64,000 bases of DNA from Nocardia suismassiliense (lineage in GTDB: Bacteria; Actinomycetota; Actinomycetes; Mycobacteriales; Mycobacteriaceae), in contig NZ_LT985361.1 of NCBI RefSeq assembly GCF_900269665.1, positions 856,522 to 920,521 of the forward strand, written 5' to 3'. Under the pieces are notes generated by a model. The model saw nothing but the letters and a program-made list of their open reading frames with translations, ran no database searches and was not told where the DNA came from. Within the stretch, counting starts at the first letter, position 1, and every line of letters starts with the position of its first letter. A program made the position numbers and the translations under genes. Below are positions 15,355 to 25,200 of this stretch, piece by piece.

Positions 15355-17153
15355 CAACGGCTGAGAAGGTGGAATCGCCGCCCGAGTTCACCCATCGCCA
15401 GATTCTGGTGATCCTGAGCGGCTTGATGCTCGGGATGCTGCTGGCCGCGCTCGACCAGACGATCGTGTCCACCGCGATCCGCACCATCGCCGACGACCTC
15501 AACGGCTACTCGATGCAGGCGTGGGCGACCACCGCCTATCTGATCACCGCGACGCTGGCGACCCCGCTGTACGGCAAGTTGTCCGACATGTTCGGCCGCA
15601 AGCAGTTCTTCATGCTCGCGATCGCGATCTTCATCGTCGGCTCGCTGCTGTGCACGATGTCGCAGTCGATGTACCAGCTCGCGGCCTTCCGGGCCGTGCA
15701 GGGCGTCGGCGCGGGCGGGCTGATGTCGCTGGCGCTGACCATCCTCGGCGACATCGTCGGGCCGCGCGAACGCGCCAAGTACCAGGGGTACTTCCTGGCC
15801 GTTTTCGGTACCTCCAGCGTGATCGGCCCGGTGCTCGGCGGCGTGCTCGCCGGGCAGGAGACGATCCTCGGGGTGAGCGGCTGGCGCTGGGTGTTCCTGG
15901 TGAACGTGCCGATCGGCCTGATCGCGCTCGCGGTGGTGTACCGGGTGCTGAAGCTGCCGAAGCGGCCGCACTCCACCGATCGGGTGGACTGGTGGGGCGT
16001 GCTGGCGCTGGCGATCGGTCTCGTCCCGCTGCTCATCGTCGCCGAGCAGGGCCGCGAATGGGGCTGGGGCAGTGGGCGTGCCATCGCCTGCTACGTGATC
16101 GGAGTGGCCGGCATCATCGGGTTCGTTTTCGTGGAGAAGGCGCTGCGCGACGCCGCGCTGATCCCGCTGCGCATCTTCAAGAACCGGACTTTCGCACTGG
16201 GCGTGGTGATCTCGTTCGTGGTCGGCGCGGGCATGTTCGGCGGTATCTCGCTGCTGCCGCAGTACCTGCAGGTGGTGCGCGGGGCGAGCCCGACGCTGGC
16301 GGGCCTGCAGATGCTGCCGATGGTGCTCGGCCTGATGACCGGTTCGGTGGTGTCGGGTCAGCTGATCTCGCGGACCGGCCGCTACCGCACCTTCACCATC
16401 ATCGGCGCGACCATGCTGACGCTCGGCCTGTTCCTGCTGCACTTCCTGACCGCCGACAGCCCGCTGTGGCTGGCGATGATCTTCATGGCGTGCACCGGAT
16501 TCGGGCTCGGCAACCTGATGCAGCCGCTCACCTTGGCGCTGCAGAACGCGTTGCCGCCCAAGGACATGGGCGTGTCCACCGCGGCCGCGACCTTCTTCCG
16601 GCAGATCGGCGGCACGCTCGGTGTCGCGGTGTTCCTGTCCATCCTGTTCGCACAGCTGACGCCGAACATCTCCGACGAGATGCGCAGTGCCGCTGCGGAT
16701 CCGCAGTTCCAGCAAGCGGTGGTGGAGGGTGCGCGCAGCAGCAACCCGGTCGACGCCGCATTGGCGAAAGGCTTGCTGGCGCAAGATACTTCGGCCGCGG
16801 GCGAGGTGCTGAAGGACAGCTCGATCATTCAGCAGCTGAGCCCGGAGCTGGCCCGGCCGTTCAAGGTCGGCTTCGCGGACTCCATGTCGATGGTGTTCCT
16901 GTCGGCCACCGGGGTCGCGTTGCTGGCGCTGATCCTCGTGCTGTTCTGGCGGGAGGTGCCGCTGCGTATGGTCGGCGGGCTGCAGGCGGCGCGGGCCGAG
17001 GCCGAGGAGGCCGAGGAGTCGAACGCGGCATTCGAGACCGAGTCGCGCGTGGTCGATCAGGCCGGGCTGGTGCTCGGCGGTGGGGCCGCGGTGAGCCCCC
17101 GCGACGGCAGTGACCCAGGCGATCGTGGCACTGGCAGGTCCGGATCGGCGTGA
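15351..17153 (+). CDS. DHA2-type MFS drug efflux transporter
   Basis: A 600-residue major-facilitator protein with 14 predicted membrane helices, the DHA2 (EmrB/QacA) layout. The first helix contains GLMLGMLLAALDQTIVSTAIRTI with the conserved ALDQTIV motif. GKLSDMFGRKQFF is the loop 2-3 signature, and GLMSLALTILGDIVGPRERAKYQG and GPVLGGVLAG match the antiporter motifs. A long periplasmic loop near residues 430-505 and a charged C-terminal tail are also typical. It likely exports hydrophobic drugs in exchange for protons. The start GTG 15351 overlaps the MarR stop. Confidence 0.92.
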   Translation: MTTAEKVESPPEFTHRQILVILSGLMLGMLLAALDQTIVSTAIRTIADDLNGYSMQAWATTAYLITATLATPLYGKLSDMFGRKQFFMLAIAIFIVGSLLCTMSQSMYQLAAFRAVQGVGAGGLMSLALTILGDIVGPRERAKYQGYFLAVFGTSSVIGPVLGGVLAGQETILGVSGWRWVFLVNVPIGLIALAVVYRVLKLPKRPHSTDRVDWWGVLALAIGLVPLLIVAEQGREWGWGSGRAIACYVIGVAGIIGFVFVEKALRDAALIPLRIFKNRTFALGVVISFVVGAGMFGGISLLPQYLQVVRGASPTLAGLQMLPMVLGLMTGSVVSGQLISRTGRYRTFTIIGATMLTLGLFLLHFLTADSPLWLAMIFMACTGFGLGNLMQPLTLALQNALPPKDMGVSTAAATFFRQIGGTLGVAVFLSILFAQLTPNISDEMRSAAADPQFQQAVVEGARSSNPVDAALAKGLLAQDTSAAGEVLKDSSIIQQLSPELARPFKVGFADSMSMVFLSATGVALLALILVLFWREVPLRMVGGLQAARAEAEEAEESNAAFETESRVVDQAGLVLGGGAAVSPRDGSDPGDRGTGRSGSA

Positions 17154-17232
17154 CCGAAGCCGTGCCCGGGGCGAAACGGGCCTCGGGCACGGTCGGCACC
17201 GGCCGGGCGCGGTCACGTCCTGTTCTGACAGC

Positions 17233-18492
17233 ATGACGAGCGTGATCAACGCACTGCGCTCCGCGCTGGACAAAGCACGGCGGCTGCCGGGTGCGGTCTG
17301 GTACTTGGCGGTCGGCGGTGTCACCTCGCTGCTCGCGTTGTTCGCGGTCGTCGGCTTGCTGATCGTCGGTGCGTTCTGCCTGATCGGCGTAGGGATACCG
17401 GCGCTGCCCGAGGCGATCCGGTTGGTCCGGCCGTTGGTGTCGTTCGATCGGCGCAGGGCGGCACGGTATCTCGGGGCACAGGCGGCGGAGGCCTATCAGC
17501 CGTTCACCGGCGGGCTGCGGCAGCGGGTCGCGACGGTGTTCACCGATCCGGCGAACCGGCGGGACTTCGGCTGGCTGGTCGCGCACGCGCTGACCGGTAT
17601 CTATCTCGCGGTCTTCGCCATCGCGCTGCCGCTGAGCACTCTCGCTCAGCTGGCGATCCCGGAGTTCTGGCAGCTGTTGCCGCCGGGGCAGGAGTTCGCC
17701 AGTTTCGGTTTCGTGGTCGACTCGTGGCCGAAGGCGATCCTCAGCTTCTTCCTCGGATTCCCGGTCGCCCTGGTGACCCTGCAACTTCCGGTGGCCGCGC
17801 GCTGGCAGGCGATGGCCACCCATGCCCTGCTGAAACCGACCGAGGGCGCCATGCTGGCCGACCGCGTCGCGGCGCTCACCGCGACCCGGGCCGCCGCGCT
17901 GGACGCGCACGGCGCCGAGCTGCGCCGGATCGAGCGCGACCTGCACGACGGCGCGCAGGCCCGGCTCGCGGCGGTGATCATGCAGCTCGGGCTGGCCGAC
18001 CAACTGCGCGAACAGGATCCGGAAACGGCGCAGGGTCTCGTGCGCAAGGCGCAGGACACCGCGACGGCCGCGCTCGCCGAACTGCGAGACGTGGTGCGCA
18101 ACGTGTATCCGCCGGTGCTCACCGATCGTGGCCTGGCGAGCGCCATCTCGGCGGTGGCCGCCCGCAACCCGATCCCCTGTGTGCTCGATCTCCGCGAGGT
18201 GGGCAGGCGTCCCGCCGCAGTGGAGGCGGCGGCGTACTTCGTGATCACCGAGGCACTCACCAACGCCACCAAGCACTCCGGCGCCGCGGGCATCTCCCTG
18301 GTGCTCGGCGGTGCGCCGGAATTGTTGACGATCGAGGTCCGCGACGACGGGGTAGGCGGCGCCGTGGAGACCTACGGCGGCGGGCTGGCCGGTATCCGGC
18401 GCCGGGCCGAGGCGCTCGACGGCCGGATGACGCTGACCAGTCCACCCGGTGGCCCTACTGTATTGCGGGTGGAGTTGCCGTGCGGGTCATGA
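17233..18492 (+). CDS. Sensor histidine kinase (NarL/DegS-type)
   Basis: A 419-residue membrane sensor kinase. N-terminal membrane helices (about residues 22-55, 115-140 and 160-190) form a putative-sensor domain of the PspC/actinobacterial type. The HisKA_3 dimerisation box IERDLHDGAQARLAA holds the phospho-accepting His. The HATPase domain has ALTNATKHS, EVRDDGVGG and GGLAGIRRRAEAL. The start ATG 17233 is favoured over an upstream in-frame ATG that lies inside the transporter gene. It overlaps the response regulator by 13 bases, so the two are a coupled two-component system. Confidence 0.9.
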   Translation: MTSVINALRSALDKARRLPGAVWYLAVGGVTSLLALFAVVGLLIVGAFCLIGVGIPALPEAIRLVRPLVSFDRRRAARYLGAQAAEAYQPFTGGLRQRVATVFTDPANRRDFGWLVAHALTGIYLAVFAIALPLSTLAQLAIPEFWQLLPPGQEFASFGFVVDSWPKAILSFFLGFPVALVTLQLPVAARWQAMATHALLKPTEGAMLADRVAALTATRAAALDAHGAELRRIERDLHDGAQARLAAVIMQLGLADQLREQDPETAQGLVRKAQDTATAALAELRDVVRNVYPPVLTDRGLASAISAVAARNPIPCVLDLREVGRRPAAVEAAAYFVITEALTNATKHSGAAGISLVLGGAPELLTIEVRDDGVGGAVETYGGGLAGIRRRAEALDGRMTLTSPPGGPTVLRVELPCGS

Positions 18493-19124
18493 TCGCCGAG
18501 GACAATGCCCTGCTGCGGGAGGGTTTGGTGCTGTTGCTGAGCACGGCGGGCATCGAGGTGGTGGCCGCCGTGGACAACGCGGACGACTTCCTCGCGGCGG
18601 TGGCCGCGGATCGACCGGACGCGGTAGTCGTCGATGTGCGCCTGCCGCCGACGTTCACCGATGACGGTTTACGCGCGGCCGTCAGCGCGCGCAAGCTGTA
18701 CCCCGGCCTGCCGGTGCTGGTGCTGTCGTCCTGGGTGGAGGACAGCTACGCCGCGGAGCTGCTCGGTGACGGCATGGGCGGTGTCGGCTATCTGCTCAAG
18801 GAGCGGGTCGGCAAGGTGGACCGCTTCCTCGATTCGCTGCGCCGGGTCGCCGCGGGTGGCACCGCGATGGACCCCGAGGTGATCTCGCAACTGCTGGTGC
18901 GGCGCAAGGCCGACGACCCGATGGCCGCGCTGACCGCCCGCGAGCGCGAGGTGCTGGCGCTGATGGCCGAGGGGCACAACAACGCAACCATCGCCGAGCG
19001 GCTGGTGGTCAGCGAAGGCGCTGTGCACAAACACATTCGGAGCATTTTCGCGAAGCTCGGCCTCTCCACCGAGGATGTCGGCCATCGGCGTGTACTTGCC
19101 GTACTGGCCTACTTGAACGCGTGA
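18480..19124 (+). CDS. LuxR/NarL-family response regulator
   Basis: A 214-residue response regulator. The receiver domain has the acidic pocket AEDN near the start, the phospho-accepting Asp in AVVVDVRLPPT, Ser in VLSSW and Lys in YLLKERVG. The C-terminal LuxR-type HTH is LTAREREVLALMAEGHNNATIAERLVVSEGAVHKHIRSIFAKLGL. The GTG at 18480 is chosen (MRVMIAED) because GGAG lies about 6-7 bases before it; ATG 18489 is an alternative. Its partner is the overlapping histidine kinase. The target genes are unknown. Confidence 0.92.
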   Translation: MRVMIAEDNALLREGLVLLLSTAGIEVVAAVDNADDFLAAVAADRPDAVVVDVRLPPTFTDDGLRAAVSARKLYPGLPVLVLSSWVEDSYAAELLGDGMGGVGYLLKERVGKVDRFLDSLRRVAAGGTAMDPEVISQLLVRRKADDPMAALTAREREVLALMAEGHNNATIAERLVVSEGAVHKHIRSIFAKLGLSTEDVGHRRVLAVLAYLNA

Positions 19125-19145
19125 AGCCCCGAACCCGTTGGGGCT
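19125..19145. terminator. Hairpin between convergent genes
   Basis: AGCCCC (19125-19130) and GGGGCT (19140-19145) form a short stem directly after the response-regulator stop. The leftward hydrolase gene ends at 19165. There is no clear T-run. Confidence 0.4.
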
Positions 19146-19164
19146 CAGGGCTGCACGGCTCCGG

Positions 19165-20676
19165 TCAGTCGACCCGGCAGGTCATATCCTCGGCGGGCAG
19201 CGTGCCGTCGCGGAAGTAGGTGTTCACCGCCGAGTACACGCAGGAGTTCTGGTAGCGCCCGAAGATCCAGTGGATCGGCACATCCTGCAGGGTGACCATG
19301 CGCGACGCGCTCAGGTCGTTGTGCATGGCGACCGCTCCGTCGTACGCGGTCCTGGTGTCGCCGGTGGACTGCACGATCATGGCGGGCACCGCATTGCGCA
19401 CCACCGTGGCCGGCTCGGCGGGCGGGGCCCAGAACGCGCACGGGGTGATGTTGTTGGTGAACCCGGCGAACACCGGTTGGGTGGCGCGGGCGGCCTCGAT
19501 GTTGCGCCAATAGAATCCCGGATCCCGCGGCGTCGCAACGTCACCGCACATGATGGCCATCTGTGACGAATTGTCCTTCGGACGGGCCTTCAACGCGAAT
19601 CCCAGTGTGGCGTTCAACGTTTCGTCGGGCTGGGCGGGCTTGCCCGCCGCCGCGTCGGCGATCGTACGCATCTGGCCGGCGAGCATCCCGTACTGATCCG
19701 GGCTGTCCAACCCGACGAACAGCACCACCGGCAGCCAATGCTCGTCGATCTCGTACTCGCCCAACCGGATCGGCTTGTCCGCAGACTGTTTGATCAGGTC
19801 CTGGATCGCACCACGGACCTGGACCCGGCTGGTGCCGAAGTGGTATTCGCTGTCGCGCGCCGCGACCCAATCCGCCCACAGATCGAGCGCGGCCTCATTA
19901 GCCGGGCCCATGGCCTGCATCATGCCGACCGGCCCGTAGGCGTCCGGGTCGGCCGCGCTGTCCAGCACCATCCGGTCGCTGCGTTCGGGGAACATCTGCA
20001 TGTACACCGCACCGAGGTAGGTGCCGTACGAGGTGCCGTAGTAGCTGATCTTCTCCGCGCCGAGAATGCCGCGGATAACGTCCATGTCCCGCGCGGTGTT
20101 GCGGGTGGTGATGTAGGGCAGTCGGGCCCCTTCGGTGGTGACACATCGGGCGGCCAGATCACCTTGTGCCGCAACAGACTCCGCGAACCCTGCCGCGTCG
20201 AGCCCCGCCGACTGGAGGCCGAAGCCGACCGGCCACTTGCAGTCGACGGCGGACGAGCGCCCGACGCCACGTGGGTCCATGCCGATCAGGTCGTAGCGGG
20301 CGCGCACCTCGGGCGTCATCGCCTTGCCGACATCGACCATGAAGTCCAGGCCTTCGCCGCCGGGACCGCCGGAGTTGGAGAGCATGACGCCGCGCTGCGG
20401 TGCGGGATCGGTGCCTGCGATCCGGGAAATCGCCACGGTGAGCGTGGGCCCTTGTGGGTCAGCGTAATTCACCGGCACGGTGACGTCGGCGCACTGCGCC
20501 CCGGCGTCGTCCAGTTTCGGCACCCCGCAGGCTTTCCAGTCCAGCTGCTGACTGGTGAACCGGTCCGGCACCGGGGTTTGCGGCTTCGCCTCGGCCGTGG
20601 GACCGGCACAGCCGATCAGTCCGGCACAGGCCACCAGGCCGGTCAAGGCGACCGTCAGGCCTTTCGTGCGTTTCAC
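19165..20676 (-). CDS. Secreted alpha/beta hydrolase, tripeptidyl-peptidase type lipoprotein
   Basis: A 503-residue lipoprotein. The signal sequence ends in a lipobox (GLIGC, about residues 19-23). The catalytic fold has LSNSGGPGGEG (oxyanion region), the nucleophile motif YYGTSYGTYLG and a C-terminal TAP-like part with IVQSTGDTRTAYDGA (Asp) and DVPIHWIFG (His). This matches the S33-type SlpE/tripeptidyl aminopeptidase family of actinomycetes, which cleave peptides at the cell surface. The start is GTG 20676 with GAGGAG about 5 bases upstream. A separate serine-hydrolase lipoprotein gene lies just upstream on the same strand. Confidence 0.88.
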   Translation of the reverse strand: MKRTKGLTVALTGLVACAGLIGCAGPTAEAKPQTPVPDRFTSQQLDWKACGVPKLDDAGAQCADVTVPVNYADPQGPTLTVAISRIAGTDPAPQRGVMLSNSGGPGGEGLDFMVDVGKAMTPEVRARYDLIGMDPRGVGRSSAVDCKWPVGFGLQSAGLDAAGFAESVAAQGDLAARCVTTEGARLPYITTRNTARDMDVIRGILGAEKISYYGTSYGTYLGAVYMQMFPERSDRMVLDSAADPDAYGPVGMMQAMGPANEAALDLWADWVAARDSEYHFGTSRVQVRGAIQDLIKQSADKPIRLGEYEIDEHWLPVVLFVGLDSPDQYGMLAGQMRTIADAAAGKPAQPDETLNATLGFALKARPKDNSSQMAIMCGDVATPRDPGFYWRNIEAARATQPVFAGFTNNITPCAFWAPPAEPATVVRNAVPAMIVQSTGDTRTAYDGAVAMHNDLSASRMVTLQDVPIHWIFGRYQNSCVYSAVNTYFRDGTLPAEDMTCRVD

Positions 20677-20743
20677 TGTTGCTCCTCGGAAGTTGTTCGG
20701 CCGCAAGCAATATGAGGGCCGTGGTTACTGGTGGGCAGGGTGA

Positions 20744-21934
20744 TTACGAGGCGCACAGGGCGGCGTCCAGCACGCCGGTGACCGCATCGGCCTCTTCGTC
20801 GGTGGTCGGCAGCTGGTTGACCGTGACGGTCACCGCGGTGCCTTCGGCGGTCACGCCGTTGCGCGTCTCGAAGCCGGGAATGCTGCCGCCGTGGCCCCAT
20901 ACCTCTTTGCCGCACGGCGCGGTCCGATGGATCAGGGCGAGGCCGTAATCCGCACCCGGCATGCGGTCGAACGGGACGGTGCGCTTCATCTCGGCCAATT
21001 GCGCAGGCGGCAACAGTTTTCCGGCAAGCAGCGCGGTGAAGAACCGGTTCATGTCGGTCGGGGTGGCGATCATGTCGCCCGCGGTGGCACCCCAGGACGG
21101 GTCGAAGTCGGTGAAATCGACTGGCTTACCGTCGATCCCGTGGTAGCCGCGGGCGTGCGGGCCACGGATACCGGTTTCGCGGGCGGCGGGCACATAGGTG
21201 TCGCGCAGGCCGAGCGGCTCGAGGATCCGGCGCCCGATCTCGTCGGCGGCCGGATTGCCGGTCACCCGCTCGATCAGCAGACCGGCCAGCAGGTAGTTGG
21301 TGTTCGTGTAGACGGACTTCGCGCCCGGCTCGAACTGGGGCGGTGCCGTCATCGCCCGGCGGACCAGGTCGGTCATCTCGAAGTGCTGCCAGCGCAGCGT
21401 TTCCTCGTCCGGGTCGATCTGTTCGGAATTCTGGGTCGTGATGCCGTCGCCCGCACCACGGCCGAGGTAGTCCGGCACGCCGCTGGTGTGCTGCAACACC
21501 TGGCGCACCGTGATCCGGTTGCCGTCGTTGCCGTTGCCCTGCACCAGGCCGGGCAGGTAGCGCTCGATCGACGCGTCCAGGTCGACCTTGCCCTCGGCGA
21601 CCAGCTGCATGATCACCGTCGCCACGTAGGTCTTGGTATTGCTGCCGATCCGGACGCGCGCGTCGTCCGGGAACGGTGCGCGGGTGGTCAGGTCGCCGAC
21701 CCCCGCGGTGAACGTCCGATGTCCGGCCGGTCCGTCGATCACCACCTGCACACCGGGAAATCCTTGGCGCACCACCTTGTCCATCGCGGCGGCCACGGTG
21801 GGCGGCGTGGTCTTCGCCGCCTCGTCCGGTGCGCCCACCGACGTCTCACCACCGCACGCGGCCGCGGCGAGCACCGCGCCCGCCACTACGACCGAGAGGG
21901 CCGCTTTACCGGAGTTGCGCCGAAATGGGTTCAT
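20744..21934 (-). CDS. Beta-lactamase/D-Ala-D-Ala carboxypeptidase family serine hydrolase lipoprotein
   Basis: A 396-residue exported serine hydrolase of the class C beta-lactamase-like family. The signal peptide ends in a lipobox (AAAAC). The catalytic SxxK is in RIGSNTKTYVA, the tyrosine motif is YTNTNYLLAG and the third motif is GHGGSIPGF (HGG). The fold is that of Streptomyces R61-type DD-carboxypeptidases and related esterases; true beta-lactamase activity cannot be assumed. The ATG at 21934 is preceded by AGGAGG at 12 bases, a rather long gap. It may share a transcript with the downstream tripeptidyl-peptidase gene. Confidence 0.88.
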   Translation of the reverse strand: MNPFRRNSGKAALSVVVAGAVLAAAACGGETSVGAPDEAAKTTPPTVAAAMDKVVRQGFPGVQVVIDGPAGHRTFTAGVGDLTTRAPFPDDARVRIGSNTKTYVATVIMQLVAEGKVDLDASIERYLPGLVQGNGNDGNRITVRQVLQHTSGVPDYLGRGAGDGITTQNSEQIDPDEETLRWQHFEMTDLVRRAMTAPPQFEPGAKSVYTNTNYLLAGLLIERVTGNPAADEIGRRILEPLGLRDTYVPAARETGIRGPHARGYHGIDGKPVDFTDFDPSWGATAGDMIATPTDMNRFFTALLAGKLLPPAQLAEMKRTVPFDRMPGADYGLALIHRTAPCGKEVWGHGGSIPGFETRNGVTAEGTAVTVTVNQLPTTDEEADAVTGVLDAALCAS

Positions 21935-22065
21935 GAGCAGTGTCTTCCTCCTGTTCGAGCCGGAAGGCATAGGTGCGTCCCCGACGATTCGAGCCTAGGA
22001 AGCGGGAGCTCTCGCGCCCATGCCGCGAACACCCGAATGCTGGGTACTGTCTGCTGGCGTGCCGT

Positions 22066-22083
22066 GGTGGTGCTAGCACCACC
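22066..22083. promoter_or_regulatory. Perfect 18-bp palindrome in a divergent promoter region
   Basis: GGTGGTGCTAGCACCACC is a perfect dyad. It lies between the leftward serine hydrolase gene and the rightward AfsR-type gene, about 125 bases before the latter. The position suits an operator or a cruciform or RNA hairpin in a leader. Confidence 0.55.
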
Positions 22084-22206
22084 CCCGGTAACGATGACGC
22101 CGGTGCAACAGTGGCTCATCGGTGACTTCGCCGAGCTTGGTCAACGAAGACGTCGGACGATTGTCTACGTTCATAGCTGGAGGTCCGATGTGAGAGAGGG
22201 GACCGA

Positions 22207-25200
22207 ATGCTGAAGTTCGCTGTGCTCGGCGAGGTTCGTGCGTGGCGCGACGAGCTGGAGGTCGATCTCGGCTCCAAACAGCGCCGAGCCTTGCTGGCAG
22301 CCCTGTTGCTGCGCAGCGGACGTTCGGCCACGGTGCCGGAACTCATCGACGGCGTCTGGGGCGAGCATCCGACGCCGAGCGCGATCGGTGCGCTCCGCAA
22401 TCACATCCTGCATCTGCGCCGGGCCCTGGAGCCGGAGCGTCCATCCGGTGCGCCTGCCACGGTGCTCGTCGGGTTCGGCGGCGGCTACGCGCTGCGGCTG
22501 GCCCCGGGCGCGGTGGATGTGGAGCTGGTCGACGATCTGCTGGCCGAGGTGCAACCGGAGCGAATCGGCACGGACCCGCAGCACACGGTCGAGTTGGTGC
22601 GCGAGCGGCTCGACACCGCGCTGCGGCTCTGGTCGGGCACGCCGCTGGCCGGGCTGCCCGGCCCCTATGCCGATCGGCAGCGCACCCAGCTGATCGAACG
22701 CCGGGTCGCGCTGCTGGAGCAGCGCATCGAGCTGGACCTGCGCCTGGGCCGCTATCCGGAGGTGATCGCGGAGCTGACGCCGCTGTCGGCCGAGCACCCG
22801 ATGCGCGAGCAACTGCGCGGCCTGCTGATGACCGCGCTGTATCACGCGGGCAGGCAGGCCGAGGCGCTCGCGGTGTACGCCGACACCCGCAAGGTGCTCA
22901 TCGAACGACTCGGCATCGAACCCGGCCAGCCGCTCGCCGAGCTGCACCAGCGCATCCTGCGCGGGGATCTGCGTGCGCCACAACGCGATACCGGCAACGC
23001 GGCGATGATCGTACGGCCGCCGCGTCGTACGGTGGCGCGGGTCGCACAGCTGCCCGCCGACGTCGTCGACTTCACCGGCCGCACCGAGACGGTCCGGCGG
23101 ATCAGCGAATGGCTGACCCGCGCAGACGGTTTCGCGGTGCCGGTGTGTGTGATCAACGGCATGGGCGGTATCGGCAAGAGCGCGCTGGCGGTGCATGTCG
23201 GCCATCGCGTCCGGGACCGGTTCCCGGACGGGCAGCTGCACGTCGACCTGCACGGTTTCGCGCAGGCCCGCGGTCGTGGCCAGGCAGGCACCCCGGCGGC
23301 GGACACCCTCGGCGATTTCCTGCGTGCCCTCGGCGTCGCGGAGGGCGAGATCGCGCCGACGCTCGCCGAGCGGTCGGCCCAGTTCCGCAGTCTCCTCGAC
23401 GGCAAGCGGGTGCTCGTCGTGCTGGACAACGCGCGCGACGTGGACCAGGTGGCCCCGTTGATTCCCGGCACGCCCGGCTCGGCGGTGCTGATCACCAGTC
23501 GTTCGTCGATGCCCGAATTGCCTTGCGTAGTAGGTGTTCTCGGTGTGCGGCTCGATGTGCTCGCCCCGGTCGAGGCGCGCACCTTGCTCGCCGGGATCGC
23601 CGGGTTGCGGCGGGTGGCCGCCGAGCCCGCCGCGGTGCAGAGCGTGCTCGAGGCTTGCGGCGGATTACCGCTGGCCGTCCGGATCGTCGGCGCGCGGCTG
23701 GCGGCCCGGCCCAGCTGGACCATCGGCAGCCTGGCCGAGCGGCTGGCCGACGAGCAGCAGCGGCTCGGCACGCTGCGCAGCGGCGACCTCGCGGTCGAGG
23801 CGGCGTTCCGGCTCAGCTACGACCAGCTCGATTGCGCGCAGGCCAGGGCCTTTCGCATGTTGGCCGCGCCGGAGGTCGCGGAGATCTCGCTCGACGGCGC
23901 GGCCGCCATCCTCGGCGCGGACCGGATGCTGGTCGAGGAGCTGTGTGAATCGCTCGTCGACCTGAACCTGATGGAGACCAGTTCGTCCGGGCGCTACACC
24001 TACCACGATCTGCCGCGCCTGTTCGCGCGTGAACTGCACGGTCCCGAGGCCGACGAACCGACCTCCGGTGCGCTGGCCCGGCTGCTGGACTTCTATCTGG
24101 CCACCATGAAAAACCTGATGGTGGTATGCAATCCGGGCTCGCGCCTGCCGGAACACCTGGGCGACACCGTGGCCGAAGGACTTTCGTTCACGGACAGCAT
24201 CGCCGCGCAGTACTGGCTCGATGTCGAGCGACCCAACCTGATCTCGCTGTACGAGCAAACCGCGCGGGTGGGTGGTCCCGCGCTGGTGCCTGCGGCCGAC
24301 ATCGCCTGGGCTACCGCGGAATTGATCGATGGCGGCCCGCACTGCCAAGAGCTGTCCCGGGCGCTCGACAAACTGCTCGCCGCGGCGTTGCGGGCGGGTG
24401 ACCGCCGCGTCGAATGCCGGATCAGGGTGACCCTCGGTGCGAACTACAGCTACTCGCTCGGCACGCTGCGCCAGGGCCGGGACCACCAGCGCATCGCGCT
24501 CTCGCTGAACCCGGCCTCGGCCAGCGACGTTCGGTTGATCGCGTTCGCCGGGCAGCTGCTCGCCTCGTCGACCAGGATGGGCACCGAGACGGCGGCCTCG
24601 CTCGCGCACGCCGAACGCGCGATCCGGCTGGCCCGCCGGGTCGAGGATCCGGCGGTCGAGTGCGCCAGCCTGGTGCACATCGCCAAAACCCTGTCCGACG
24701 GTGGGCAATTCGTCGCCGCCGAGGCCAGGGCGACGGAGGCGAAGACGCTCGCCGGCAAGATCGGCAATGCCGCGCTGGAGGCGATGGCGACGCACGAACT
24801 CGGCGTGAGTCGCGGCTTCCAGGGCGATCACCCGCACGCGATCGAGCTGTGCCGCGAGGCGGTCCAGCTGGCCCGGCTCAGCGGGGTGGAACTGCGCGAA
24901 GGCTGGGCGCTGGCGCGGCTCGCACACGTGCACATGATGGCCGGTCAGCTGACCCAGGCCGAGCCGATCGCGGACGCGGCGATCCGGATGCTCAACCGCG
25001 CCATCGGACCACTGACCAGGGCCAGGGTGCTGGTGATGCACGGGCTCATCCTGCAGGCGCTCGGCCGGACCCATCAGGCCTACTGCGCATATCGTTCGGC
25101 GGCAGAGGCTTTCGCGCCGATGGAGGACGCGCACTTCACCCACGAACGGCTCGACAGCGAAGTGGAGGCGCCGATCCTGCAGTTGCTCCGCGAGCACCTG

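Noticed and set aside
15057..17324. Long leftward frame across the MarR and MFS genes
   Set aside because: The translation is His/Arg/Gln-rich and lacks any domain; the rightward frames carry strong MarR and MFS motifs.
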